From assembly GCA_016218155.1 (NCBI GenBank), contig JACREQ010000042.1, positions 1 to 64,000 of the forward strand: a stretch of 64,000 bases of DNA. Reading direction: 5' to 3'. The translations under genes and the position numbers were made by a program. The notes beneath the pieces were generated by a model. That model saw nothing but the letters and a program-made list of their open reading frames with translations. It was not told the DNA's origin and did not search any database. Within the stretch, counting starts at the first letter, position 1, and each line of letters starts with the position of its first letter. The DNA is from Bacteroidia bacterium (GTDB taxonomy: Bacteria > Bacteroidota > Bacteroidia > Bacteroidales > GWA2-32-17). Of the stretch, positions 54,986-63,738 are shown piece after piece.

Positions 54986-56500
54986 ATGGAAAAGAAAGAC
55001 TACAAAAAGAAGCAAGTTGTTCAGAATGAATCAAATTTAGGGAAAATTCCTCCACAGGCATTAGAGTTGGAAGAGGCAGTTTTAGGTGCTATTATGATTG
55101 ATAAAGATGCTGCCAACACAGTTCTTGAGATATTAAAGCCCGAAAGTTTTTATAGCGATATAAACAAAAAAGTTTTTGAAGCAATAACTGCATTATCAAA
55201 AGAAATGCAGCCTATAGACATTTTAACTGTTAAAGACGAACTAGTTAAACGTAAACAATTAAATGAAATCGGTGGTGCATTATATTTAACCAAACTTACA
55301 GGAAGAGTGGCTTCTGCTGCCCATTGTGAGTTTCATGCACGTATTATTGCTCAAAAGTATATTCAAAGAGAACTTATCCGGATTGCTACCGATATTGAAA
55401 GAAAAGCTTTCGATGATGAAGAAGATATTGACGATTTGCTTGATTACAGCCAGGACCAGATTTTTGGTCTTTCAGAAGGAACAATAAAACGCGAAACTCA
55501 ACCTATAGATGAAGTTCTGAAAAAAGCAATTGAACAAATAAGGATTGCCGGTGAACGTAAAGATGGATTAAGTGGTGTTCCATCAGGGTTTTCAGACATT
55601 GACAGAGTAACCTCAGGATGGCAAAATTCAGATTTAATTATAGTTGCAGCCCGTCCAAGTATGGGTAAAACTGCATTCGTACTTTCAATGGCAAGAAATA
55701 TTGCAGTAAACCACAAGCAGGCAGTTGGCTTTTTCAGTCTTGAAATGTCATCTGTTCAGTTGGTAAATCGTCTTGTTGTTGCCGAAACCGAACTAAAGGC
55801 TGAAACAATTCGTACCGGAAAACTTAGTCCTCAGGAATGGGGCATTTTAGAAACCAGAATAAAAACACTAGAAAATTGCAATATTTATATTGACGATACC
55901 CCAGCAATCACAATTTTTGAACTTCGCTCAAAAGCAAGAAGATTAGTTTCGCAAAAAGACGTAAAACTTATTATTATTGACTATTTGCAATTAATGAGTT
56001 CACCTAGCGACAATAAGGGAAATCGCGAACAAGAAGTAAGTACAATTTCACGTTCTCTTAAAGCTTTGGCAAAAGATTTAAACGTTCCAATTATAGCTCT
56101 TTCGCAGTTAAACCGTTCTGTCGAAACAAGATCAGGTTCAAAACGACCACAACTTTCCGACCTTCGTGAATCTGGAGCTATTGAACAGGATGCTGATATT
56201 GTAATGTTTATTCACCGACCTGAGAAATACGGTCTGGATAGTGGCGAAGAAGGTGAATCAACTAAAGGACTGGCACAAATCATCATTGCAAAACACAGAA
56301 ACGGTGCAGTAACCGATGTTGATCTTAAATTTATTGAAAACTTTGCAAAATTTACAGATTGGGACGAATTCGGTATTGGAAACATTACCGACAGCCAATC
56401 CCCAACTGTTGTGATGCCTTCAAAAATGAATACCTCTACAGACATTTCAAAACTTGATATTGGTCGTTCATTTGATGACGATAATGTTGCACCTTATTAA
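54986..56500 (+). CDS. dnaB: Replicative DNA helicase DnaB
   Basis: A 504-residue hexameric replicative helicase that unwinds DNA at forks. The N-terminal domain (PPQALELEEAVLGAIMID) and linker are normal, the RecA-like core has Walker A ARPSMGKT at 222-229 and Walker B LIIIDYLQLM with Asp332, then ALSQLNRSVETR and DIVMFIHRPEKYG. The 40-residue C-terminal tail after GAVTDVDLKF is rich in Asp/Ser and variable. No intein is present in Walker A or B, a common intein site. A full promoter precedes it; codon use resembles that of ppdK, as expected for a conserved gene. Confidence 0.97.
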   Translation: MEKKDYKKKQVVQNESNLGKIPPQALELEEAVLGAIMIDKDAANTVLEILKPESFYSDINKKVFEAITALSKEMQPIDILTVKDELVKRKQLNEIGGALYLTKLTGRVASAAHCEFHARIIAQKYIQRELIRIATDIERKAFDDEEDIDDLLDYSQDQIFGLSEGTIKRETQPIDEVLKKAIEQIRIAGERKDGLSGVPSGFSDIDRVTSGWQNSDLIIVAARPSMGKTAFVLSMARNIAVNHKQAVGFFSLEMSSVQLVNRLVVAETELKAETIRTGKLSPQEWGILETRIKTLENCNIYIDDTPAITIFELRSKARRLVSQKDVKLIIIDYLQLMSSPSDNKGNREQEVSTISRSLKALAKDLNVPIIALSQLNRSVETRSGSKRPQLSDLRESGAIEQDADIVMFIHRPEKYGLDSGEEGESTKGLAQIIIAKHRNGAVTDVDLKFIENFAKFTDWDEFGIGNITDSQSPTVVMPSKMNTSTDISKLDIGRSFDDDNVAPY

Positions 56501-56518
56501 AAATTATTAAAATTTTTG

Positions 56519-56553
56519 TTTAACCTATAATATTTTTATTTTAAAAGGTTAAA
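56519..56553. terminator. Weak hairpin after dnaB
   Basis: An 8-base inverted repeat TTTAACCT/AGGTTAAA separated by 19 bases of AT sequence, located 18 bases after the dnaB stop. It has an AT-rich stem and no clean T-run, so a terminator role is tentative. Confidence 0.3.
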
Positions 56554-56601
56554 TCAATTAACTTTACAAAATATTATTCTTAAATAAGAACACAACTATA
56601 T

Positions 56602-57870
56602 ATGTTCAGGTTTCAAAACATATTAATATTATTTGTTATAATATTATGCCTTACATCAAGGGTAAATGCTTCATATGTTTTGATTCCAATGGACGAAAGC
56701 CAGAAAAATCATTTGAAAGCATATGGAATAACTTACTGGATGCTACAAAACGGAATGGAAGTTCAGTGGTTATTAAATTACAGAGGGGGAAGTTTTTTAG
56801 TTGTAAATCATAAGGAAATACAGGATGAATGTACTATCAGAGGAGTAACAATTGAAGTTATTGCTGATGGTCAGGCAGGAAATATTCTTGCAGAGATTTC
56901 TACACCTGAAGTAAATATGGATGTGATAAAACTTGAGAAAGCACCCAAAATTGCAGTTTACGCCCCTCCTAACAAATTACCATGGGACGATGCAGTAATG
57001 CTAGTTCTAACATATGCCGAAATACCATATGATATTGTTTATGATGAAGAAATTATTCGAGGCGATTTAAGTAAATACGATTGGCTTCATTTACACCACG
57101 AAGATTTTACCGGACAATACGGAAAATTCTGGGGAGCTTACCAAAATGCACAATGGTATAAAGATGATGTTGCCAGAAATGAGGAGAATGCAAAGAAATT
57201 CGGTTTTACAAAAGTTTCTGAATTAAAACTATTTGTTGATAAAACAATAAAACAATATGTAAATAACGGGGGATTTCTTTTTGCCATGTGTTCGGCAACT
57301 GACTCGTACGATATTGCTTTAGCAGCTGAAGGTACAGATATTTGCGACTCTCCATTTGATGGTGATCCTATGGATGCAAATGCACAAAATAAATTAGATT
57401 ACGAAAGATCTTTAGCTTTTAAAGATTTTACTATCAGCAAAAATCCATACGAATACGAATTCTCAAATATAGATGTATCTACTACCAGAAAAGTAGCTAA
57501 AGACGATGACTATTTTACACTTTTTGAATTCTCTGCAAAATGGGATCCTGTACCTTCTATGCTTTGCCAGAATCATGAAAATATGATTAAAGGTTTTATG
57601 GGACAAACAACCGCATTTAATAAAGATGTTATAAAGTCAAGTGTTTTAATAATGGGCGAAAATAAATCTGCTAACGAAGCAAGGTATGTTCATGGTGAAC
57701 TTGGAAAAGGTACATGGACTTTTTTTGGTGGTCACGACCCTGAAGATTTTCAGCATTTTGTTTACGATCCTCCAACTAATCTTGATTTATGCCCAAATTC
57801 TCCTGGTTATAGATTAATTCTTAACAACGTGCTTTTTCCTGCTGCAAAAAAGAAAAAGTTGAAGACTTAA
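56602..57870 (+). CDS. Conserved exported protein, often labelled asparagine synthetase B
   Basis: A 422-residue exported protein with signal peptide about 1-23 (SRVNA). The mature protein starts SYVLIPMDESQKNHLKAYGI and has YWMLQNGMEVQWLLNYRGGSF, features of a Bacteroidota family commonly named 'asparagine synthetase B'. I see neither the N-terminal Cys glutaminase nor the SGGLDS loop that this enzyme needs, so the label looks like a propagated error. Residues 110-400 include APPNKLPWDDAVMLVLTYA, FLFAMCSATDSYD and GTWTFFGGHDPEDFQHF, which resemble a class I glutamine-amidotransferase-like (ThuA-like) fold, but that is a guess. Function unknown; it is monocistronic. Confidence 0.7.
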   Translation: MFRFQNILILFVIILCLTSRVNASYVLIPMDESQKNHLKAYGITYWMLQNGMEVQWLLNYRGGSFLVVNHKEIQDECTIRGVTIEVIADGQAGNILAEISTPEVNMDVIKLEKAPKIAVYAPPNKLPWDDAVMLVLTYAEIPYDIVYDEEIIRGDLSKYDWLHLHHEDFTGQYGKFWGAYQNAQWYKDDVARNEENAKKFGFTKVSELKLFVDKTIKQYVNNGGFLFAMCSATDSYDIALAAEGTDICDSPFDGDPMDANAQNKLDYERSLAFKDFTISKNPYEYEFSNIDVSTTRKVAKDDDYFTLFEFSAKWDPVPSMLCQNHENMIKGFMGQTTAFNKDVIKSSVLIMGENKSANEARYVHGELGKGTWTFFGGHDPEDFQHFVYDPPTNLDLCPNSPGYRLILNNVLFPAAKKKKLKT

Positions 57871-57950
57871 GATAACCAAAAACTTCAACTGAATTTATTT
57901 AGGGGTCTCGATTCTATTAGTTATTATTAAAGACCAAATACTTAAACAAT

Positions 57951-57986
57951 TTACCGCTCTGCCGCGGCAGAGTACAGTATGACGAT
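57951..57986 (-). repeat. MITE/REP-like intergenic repeat, copy 2
   Basis: A perfect 16-base palindrome CTCTGCCGCGGCAGAG (57957-57972) is followed by GTACAGTATGAC (57972-57983). Read on the minus strand it is GTCATACTGTAC followed by a CCGCGG-centred palindrome, just as at 16750-16770. The flank after it (GACGATATAAT) also resembles the right end of copy 1 (GACAATATAAC). Like copy 1 it lies in the gap between two convergent genes. Confidence 0.6.
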
Positions 57987-58003
57987 ATAATTAAAACTTT
58001 TAT

Positions 58004-58696
58004 TTAAAGTATTTCCAACAACTCCTTTATATCTGAAATCTCATAATTTGGTTTGCAATCTGTTTTAACATTTTGCGGATTAAAATAAACTTGATCGATA
58101 CTACAATTTTTAGCTCCTTCGATATCTGCTTTTGCATCATCTCCGATCATTAAACAAGATTTAGGATCGACTTTTAATTCAGATAAAACATAATGAAAAA
58201 ATATTTCTGAAGGCTTCATTCTACCGGCTTCCTCACTTGTAAAAACTCTTTCAAAATATTGCTCCAAATTACATTGCTTTACTTTTATATACTGAACTTC
58301 TTTAAAACCATTTGTTAGTATATATTGTTTATAATTTAAACTTAAAGTTGCTAGAGTTTCAAGTGTATTAGGATAAAGCTTCGTTTTAAGCGGACTTTGT
58401 TCAATATATATATCCCCTAATTTTTGTGCCAGTTCCTTATCATCACAATTATACTGAAACAAAGTTTTATAAAATCGTGTCCATCTTAATATGTCCTTTG
58501 TTATAATCCCTTGTCGGTATTGTTCCCACAAATCGTTATTAATTTCGTGATAAGCCCTTGAGAATGTAAAGAAATTGCCAAAGTATACTTTTAACCCAAA
58601 CTCTTCGTATATTTCTGTTAATACTTCAGCGGTATTAGCTTCAAAATCCCATAATGTTCTATCAAGATCGAAAAACAAATGAGTGTACTTTTTCAT
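58004..58696 (-). CDS. YjjG-type HAD pyrimidine nucleotidase
   Basis: A 230-residue cytoplasmic HAD phosphatase of the YjjG family, which dephosphorylates pyrimidine nucleoside monophosphates including damaged ones. Motif I is FFDLDRTLW with nucleophile Asp10 and acid Asp12, motif II is LTNG, motif III the Lys of GRMKPSE, and motif IV MIGDDAKADIEGAKN. The helical cap between about 15 and 85 fits the C1 type. A TATTTTTG -7-like element precedes the start (58714-58721 on the minus strand), partly next to the terminator of the upstream gene. It is monocistronic. Confidence 0.88.
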   Translation of the reverse strand: MKKYTHLFFDLDRTLWDFEANTAEVLTEIYEEFGLKVYFGNFFTFSRAYHEINNDLWEQYRQGIITKDILRWTRFYKTLFQYNCDDKELAQKLGDIYIEQSPLKTKLYPNTLETLATLSLNYKQYILTNGFKEVQYIKVKQCNLEQYFERVFTSEEAGRMKPSEIFFHYVLSELKVDPKSCLMIGDDAKADIEGAKNCSIDQVYFNPQNVKTDCKPNYEISDIKELLEIL

Positions 58697-58733
58697 TAAA
58701 AATATTTAGAATGCAAAAATAAGAAAAATAAAA

Positions 58734-58757
58734 AAAGCGAGAGTTACCTCCCGCTTT
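58734..58757 (-). terminator. Rho-independent terminator on the minus strand
   Basis: Stem of 10 bases with one mismatch (AAAGCGAGAG at 58734-58743, CTCCCGCTTT at 58748-58757) and loop TTAC. On the minus strand it is followed by a long T-rich run, and it lies downstream of the gene ending at 58816, so it ends the two-gene transcript 60233-58816. Confidence 0.8.
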
Positions 58758-58815
58758 AAATGTTTTATATTAAAAAGCCATAATTATAAACAACGTGCTT
58801 AAAATATAATCACTA

Positions 58816-59499
58816 CTATTTTATCGATGTAAGCACATTATATCCCATCAATTTTCCTTTACTATCGTAGGTTTCTGAACGAACAACACCAACCTCTTTT
58901 GCAATCCAATCAATACCTTTAGATTGAACTTTAAACATCATTTTTGTTTCAACATCATAAGATATTTTAAAACAATCAAAAGTTCCGGCCGGAGTTGTAA
59001 TTTTTTCTGAAGCTTCTACTTTTCTGTTGGTAATATCCACTGTCATATTAAGTAAATTCATTCCCTGATTTGATACAGACATTTGCACACTACCAGGAGA
59101 AAGAGTTTTACCAACTGCTAATGTAGATGACATATCCAGATTAGTAGCCGTAAAGCTTACCTGCATATCTTTATATGCCGACATTGTTGCAGGATCAATT
59201 AAATTCTTCATGTCAAAGAAAAACACACCATTCTTACATTCAAAAGTAAGATCTCTGCTTCCAACCAACTTATCTTTATCATCGTAAGACTCAGAGTTAA
59301 CAGTAATAGCAACATCACTACCTGTCACTTTTTTAGATAAAATAGTTTGTTTATCGGTACTCTGAATTTTATCCTTAGCATTATAATGCTTTACTTCTGT
59401 TTTTGTACCTTCTTTTACAGGGCAATAAAAAACACAATCCTGAGAGAAAGATTGAAATGCAAATCCTGCAATCGCTAAAATTAAAATAATTTTTTTCAT
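58816..59499 (-). CDS. Exported DUF3108-like (TapB family) protein
   Basis: A 227-residue exported protein with signal peptide about 1-19 (FQSFSQ). After two Cys (DCVFYCPVKEGTK) the mature part is an antiparallel beta structure with KVTGSDVAITVNSESYDDKDKL, ATMSAYKDMQV and AGTFDCFKISYDVETKM, ending WIAKEVGVVRSETYDSKGKLMG. This pattern (a beta-clip with a KEVGxVRSExYD end) is that of the DUF3108/TapB-like family. Its start overlaps the previous stop (ATGA), so it is translationally coupled to the SH3 gene. A role in the envelope is likely, not known. Confidence 0.8.
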   Translation of the reverse strand: MKKIILILAIAGFAFQSFSQDCVFYCPVKEGTKTEVKHYNAKDKIQSTDKQTILSKKVTGSDVAITVNSESYDDKDKLVGSRDLTFECKNGVFFFDMKNLIDPATMSAYKDMQVSFTATNLDMSSTLAVGKTLSPGSVQMSVSNQGMNLLNMTVDITNRKVEASEKITTPAGTFDCFKISYDVETKMMFKVQSKGIDWIAKEVGVVRSETYDSKGKLMGYNVLTSIK

Positions 59500-60233
59500 T
59501 TTTTTGTCCAGTTTTTTAGTTCACCATTAATAAATTCTAAATTATAATCACTATAAATCCATTGTTCTTTTACTCCATCATTTGTATTACTTGAATTCTT
59601 TGAATTTGGCTTACCAATACTTTCTAGTACCATTCCATAACTCATTCCCTGCCACAATTCACCATTTACAATTTTTATTGCTTTTTCTTTACCATAAAGT
59701 TTTAATAATTTCTGAAAACGAGGATCACTTTCGTTTACTGTTCTAATAATAGTAGTTGTTGATGTATTCTGCTTAACAGTTTCTTTTCCAGCCAGAAAAT
59801 CATCAATCTGCTGATTTTGCTCGATTGTTGAATAACTTAAATAACCTGTTTGCCCTTTGTATGAAACTTTAAAATAAAGATTTTGTTGACTTCTGAAAAC
59901 ATTTATTGTTTCGTTACCAGGAATAGACACAATAGTTTTTCCTGTTGAAGAAGGAGCATCACGAAGAATAGCCCCACCCGACATTACTTTTGCAACAATA
60001 AAATCTTCCTGAACATTAGTATTAAAACCAGGCATAGCAGCTTTTTTTGCTTCAAGTCCATCAATCTTAACTTTTACATCGTGTAACTGATCTTGCAAAT
60101 CTTTAATTTTTATCTGAATGTTTTTTCTTAAACCATTTAAACTGTCAAGTTGTTTATTTATTTGGGTTAATGTCTGTGCATTGCCCAGACAACCAATAAA
60201 TAATGCTAATATTAACAATACATGTTTTATCAT
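59496..60233 (-). CDS. Exported coiled-coil, SH3-like, BamE-tailed protein
   Basis: A 245-residue exported protein. Signal peptide about 1-19 (GCLGNAQ); residues 22-68 a coiled coil (INKQLDSLNGLRKNIQIKIKD); about 75-135 a bacterial SH3 domain (GGAILRDAPSSTGKTIVSIP, FKVSYKGQTGYLSYS) that may bind peptidoglycan; and about 170-245 a short tail with WQGMSYGMVLESIGKPNSKN and EQWIYSDYNLEFINGELKNW, the pattern of the SmpA/BamE-type or DUF2845 'outer-membrane lipoprotein' fold. It is preceded by a perfect promoter and coupled to the following gene. The set suggests envelope maintenance. Confidence 0.78.
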   Translation of the reverse strand: MIKHVLLILALFIGCLGNAQTLTQINKQLDSLNGLRKNIQIKIKDLQDQLHDVKVKIDGLEAKKAAMPGFNTNVQEDFIVAKVMSGGAILRDAPSSTGKTIVSIPGNETINVFRSQQNLYFKVSYKGQTGYLSYSTIEQNQQIDDFLAGKETVKQNTSTTTIIRTVNESDPRFQKLLKLYGKEKAIKIVNGELWQGMSYGMVLESIGKPNSKNSSNTNDGVKEQWIYSDYNLEFINGELKNWTKK

Positions 60234-60251
60234 ATAAAACTAAATTTATTT

Positions 60252-60279
60252 CAAAGTTAATTCTTTTAAGAAAAAACAA
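60252..60279 (-). promoter_or_regulatory. Bacteroidetes-type promoter TTG-N17-TAACTTTG
   Basis: On the minus strand TTG (60279-60277) and TAACTTTG (60259-60252) are 17 bases apart, a full match to the consensus. The -7 element ends 18 bases before the ATG at 60233, so it drives the SH3 and TapB-like genes. Confidence 0.7.
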
Positions 60280-60354
60280 AGATATATAACATAAAAAAAA
60301 TAAAACCCAAAGCAGATAAATAAACGTATAAAGGAAGATAAATTATAAATTGAT

Positions 60355-60362
60355 TAATTTTG
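60355..60362 (+). promoter_or_regulatory. Probable -7 promoter element (TAATTTTG)
   Basis: An exact TAnnTTTG element 18 bases before the ATG of the WD40 gene. No TTG is found at the right distance upstream. The implied leader is about 12 bases. Confidence 0.45.
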
Positions 60363-60380
60363 CTATCTTAATTTTTGTAA

Positions 60381-62438
60381 ATGTTTAAGGGGAGATTTAA
60401 ATTTTATTTGCTGGTAATTATTCATATAGCTTTAATTAGTTTTAATTCTTCAGTATATTCTCAAATTAAATTAAAATTCATTAAAGATCACGATAAAGCA
60501 ATTATTACAACCATTTTTTCTCCTGATAATAAAAATATTGCTTGCTTAACTGCCGATAAAACAATAAAAATTTACAATTCTCAAACAGGTGAATTAATAA
60601 AAGTTCTTGACGATAAAGGTGAAGGAGATGTAAGTATTGCATATAGTCCCGATTCAAAGTATATTGTTTGTGGAAGCTGGGATAAAACAGTAAAAATATG
60701 GGATGTAGAAAAAGGAAAAGTTTTAAGAAAACTTTTAGGTCATACTCAGGCTACCAGAAGTGTTTGTTTTAATAACGACGGAAAATTTATAGCAAGTGCA
60801 GGTTGGGGAGATATTATTAAGATATGGTACACACCAACTGGCGTTAATCTTAGAAATTTTAAAGGTCATAATCAATGTATCAGATCTATTTCATTTAGCC
60901 CAAATGGTTTGTATCTGGCAAGTTGTGGCTACGACTTACAGTTAAAAGTCTGGAATTTATCAGTTGGAACCGAAGTCTTTTCAATAAAGGCAGCTGATTT
61001 CCCTATTGAAACTTTAAGCTATAGTCCTGATGGAAAATACATAGCAACTGCAGGTTTAGAAAATTCAATTAAAATTTGGGATGCTGCAAATGGCTCACTT
61101 GTTAAAATCTTAAAAGGTCATAACGACGCTGTTTATTCTATTGCATTTAGCCCTGATGGGAAATATCTGGTAAGCGGAGGAAGCGATAACATTATAAAAA
61201 TATGGAAAATTGATCAGGGAATATCAGTTTTTGATTTAAAAGGACATAGCCTCGGAATAAGGACTGTAGCATTCTCAGACGATGGAAAATTAATTGCATC
61301 TGGTGCAATTGATAAAACAATGAGAGTTTGGGATGCTTCATTCTTAGGAATTATACCAATACAAAATAATCCTGAATTTAGTCCTAACATAAAAAATGAA
61401 AACATAATTTCATGGAATCAACCTACAGAAAACCCTTCAATTTCTTTTTCAAGGCATGCTACTGTTATTGCACAAATAAACGATATGACTTTTAAAAATA
61501 TTCAGTTCTTTTTAAATAAAACAGAATACACAAAACTTGAAAATAATATTCCGGTAGTTGTTAAACCTATATCAGTAAAAGTAACACAAGACAAAAAGAC
61601 AGAGGTTAGTTATGACGTTTATTTAGATTATACTGAAAATGAAATTCAGCTATTTGCAGAAAACTCTGATCATAGTAGCTATGTATTTTCAAAACCACTA
61701 TTTATTAAATTCTTTGATTTAAGTGAATATATTAAAAACACAAACTTTATTTCGCTTATTATCAGTCCAGATAAATACAACGATAAAAAATTTAATTCAG
61801 ATTTTCAGAAAGACAAACCAGATATTTTTCAGGGGATAATTAAAACTCAGGAAAATAAATTATATAATTCGGTTACAAATACATATCCCACAAGCATTAC
61901 TTCACTTTCAAACAATAATATATGCAAAACTATAGATTCACTTGCATTAAATTCTAAGAAGCAGGATTTGCTTTCAGTATCAGTTTCGGGCATATTCGTT
62001 AAGAATTCCGAAAATAAAGTGTATTTTGTTAGCCCTGATGCAGAATTTAAAAACTGTGATACAAGTCTTTTAGACATGGAAGTTCTAAGTAATTATTTAA
62101 ATAAAACTTCCGCATTTACTGTTATGTTTATTAATGCTTCAAAAACTTTAAAAAACTACCCCGAAGGATATTCAGCTGCTAATGAAACAGAAATATATAA
62201 TTCTGTTTTAAAAAGCATAAGAAGTAAAAAAGATTATGCAGTTTTAGTTATTTCATCCACCGAACAGCTAAAATTGTTTGAAATATTAGCAAATAGTTTT
62301 CATCCATACAATGATTTAGATAACAATAATATTATTGACTTAGAGGAAATTAATACTTTTTTTAAAAAATTATATAAAATTCAATATCAATACAAAGGAC
62401 GTTATTTTCCATTCTTCATAAATAATACTCCAAATTAA
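60381..62438 (+). CDS. Exported WD40 protein with degenerate caspase-like domain
   Basis: A 685-residue protein with a signal peptide (about 1-29, NSSVYSQ), so it is exported. Residues about 30-318 form seven WD40 repeats, a full propeller (KIWDVEKG, VWNLSVG, KIWDAANG, VWDAS). About 330-450 is an Ig-like linker (IISWNQPTENPSISFSRHAT). About 453-685 follows the layout of a caspase/metacaspase p20 domain: start ISLIISPDKYNDKKF, then DLLSVSVSGIFVKN where active enzymes have SGHG, VYFVSPDAEF, MFINASKTL where active enzymes have LDACHSG, and an aspartate-rich DLDNNNIIDLEEI near the end (645-657). Catalytic His is Ile538 and Cys is Ser587, so it should be inactive. It would bind partners rather than cut. 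Confidence 0.82.
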   Translation: MFKGRFKFYLLVIIHIALISFNSSVYSQIKLKFIKDHDKAIITTIFSPDNKNIACLTADKTIKIYNSQTGELIKVLDDKGEGDVSIAYSPDSKYIVCGSWDKTVKIWDVEKGKVLRKLLGHTQATRSVCFNNDGKFIASAGWGDIIKIWYTPTGVNLRNFKGHNQCIRSISFSPNGLYLASCGYDLQLKVWNLSVGTEVFSIKAADFPIETLSYSPDGKYIATAGLENSIKIWDAANGSLVKILKGHNDAVYSIAFSPDGKYLVSGGSDNIIKIWKIDQGISVFDLKGHSLGIRTVAFSDDGKLIASGAIDKTMRVWDASFLGIIPIQNNPEFSPNIKNENIISWNQPTENPSISFSRHATVIAQINDMTFKNIQFFLNKTEYTKLENNIPVVVKPISVKVTQDKKTEVSYDVYLDYTENEIQLFAENSDHSSYVFSKPLFIKFFDLSEYIKNTNFISLIISPDKYNDKKFNSDFQKDKPDIFQGIIKTQENKLYNSVTNTYPTSITSLSNNNICKTIDSLALNSKKQDLLSVSVSGIFVKNSENKVYFVSPDAEFKNCDTSLLDMEVLSNYLNKTSAFTVMFINASKTLKNYPEGYSAANETEIYNSVLKSIRSKKDYAVLVISSTEQLKLFEILANSFHPYNDLDNNNIIDLEEINTFFKKLYKIQYQYKGRYFPFFINNTPN

Positions 62439-62543
62439 TTTATATAATTTAGAATAACTATTTTAAACTTTCTTACGTAATAAGAACAGAATTTAAAAAG
62501 TACTTAGCAATTATGCATTTTACCTGTTTATAGAAATAATATT

Positions 62544-63047
62544 ATGCAGGAGAAAAAGAATCAGGAAGAATTAGAAATTGAAAACAAAAAGCTAAAGGTC
62601 GAAATTGAACGACTCCGGCAATATGTTTCGTTACCCAGCTATGAAAGAAGAGCAATCTTAGAAGTTTATAAAAGATTTGCCAGCAATAGCCTTAGTCCAA
62701 TTACATTATCCGACGATAATGAAAATATTTTATACGCAAACCCGGCATTCTGTAAGCTTTTGGATTATCCTATGGACGAAATGGTTTCTAAAAATCTTAG
62801 GCAATTTACAAACCGTGTTGAATTTTCTACTTATCAGGTAAATACTTATCTGCGAAAAAAAGGAATAGCAGGGCTATATGAAAGTATATTAATAAAAAAA
62901 GACGAGAGCGAAATTAACGTACAGCTTTCTGCCTCTCCCGTTTTTAATGACGAAAATGTTTTGATTTGCATTATGACTATTTACACAGATTTAACAAGGT
63001 TTTGCAAGAATAACGAGTTGCCAATTCAAAAATCTGAAAATTTATAA
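62544..63047 (+). CDS. PAS-domain protein with N-terminal coiled coil
   Basis: A 167-residue cytoplasmic protein. Residues 1-32 are a coiled coil of Glu/Lys (KNQEELEIENKKLKVEIERL); about 38-150 are a PAS fold (ITLSDDNENILYANPAFCKLLDYPMDEM, then ILIKKDESEINVQLSASPVF). No histidine kinase, GGDEF or helix-turn-helix output follows, so it is a stand-alone sensor that may dimerise or feed another protein. It is 6 bases ahead of the next gene and is likely co-transcribed with it. Ligand cannot be told. Confidence 0.85.
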   Translation: MQEKKNQEELEIENKKLKVEIERLRQYVSLPSYERRAILEVYKRFASNSLSPITLSDDNENILYANPAFCKLLDYPMDEMVSKNLRQFTNRVEFSTYQVNTYLRKKGIAGLYESILIKKDESEINVQLSASPVFNDENVLICIMTIYTDLTRFCKNNELPIQKSENL

Positions 63048-63053
63048 CAAATA

Positions 63054-63734
63054 ATGTCTGATAAGGTTATTCCACAAAAGGGTAAACCTTTTAATTTGTT
63101 ACAAAATAAAAAAAAGCCGCAATTAACAATTTGGCATAAGCTCTTATTTTTAAGTCCAATTTTTGCAATTATTCTTATTTTTAAAGTTAATGAATGGTAT
63201 AGTGAATATCAACTTAAAAATAATGGAACAGATACATATGCAACAATCACTAAAATAAGCAGTGCCGGAGTTCGCGATCCTTCAGAAGTTGAGAATGTAG
63301 AATTTAGTTTTCGGTATAACGACTCAATTATTTTTGGCTATACAATTGCAAAAACAAATAGTAATTATGCATTAGCAGATAATGGAATGCCATTATCTAT
63401 TGGCGACGAATTTATTGTGAAATATGTTATAGATAATCCTGAAATTTATAAAGTAAATTATTACAAACCATCTAAAACTACTATTAAAAGCTATATTGCT
63501 TTAACAACTATGTCGATTTCGTTACTTAACATCTTTCCAAAAAGTGAAAAACAAATAGCACAATGCAATTGTCTGGCAAATAAAATATATGAGAAATATG
63601 GGACAGATGGTCTTGCTACGATTTTTTTCAATGATGAATTAGTTGTAGAAAACATTATGCACAACTCATTAGCATATAAAAATTTTATTTCTAAAAAAGA
63701 AATTACAGATTTAATAAAATTTTGCGAAGAATAA
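63054..63734 (+). CDS. DUF3592-like membrane protein, unknown
   Basis: A 226-residue protein with one clear transmembrane segment (about residues 28-46, KLLFLSPIFAIILIFKV) and possibly a second near 145-160. Between them a beta domain (TDTYATITKISSAGVRDPSEVENVEFSFRY, and IGDEFIVKYVIDNPEIYKV, given in parts) resembles DUF3592. The C-terminal part (about 160-226) is soluble and contains CNCLANKIYEKYG. The start is close to the PAS gene stop, so the two may form a membrane signalling pair. The identification is by pattern only. Confidence 0.7.
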   Translation: MSDKVIPQKGKPFNLLQNKKKPQLTIWHKLLFLSPIFAIILIFKVNEWYSEYQLKNNGTDTYATITKISSAGVRDPSEVENVEFSFRYNDSIIFGYTIAKTNSNYALADNGMPLSIGDEFIVKYVIDNPEIYKVNYYKPSKTTIKSYIALTTMSISLLNIFPKSEKQIAQCNCLANKIYEKYGTDGLATIFFNDELVVENIMHNSLAYKNFISKKEITDLIKFCEE

Positions 63735-63738
63735 TTTT

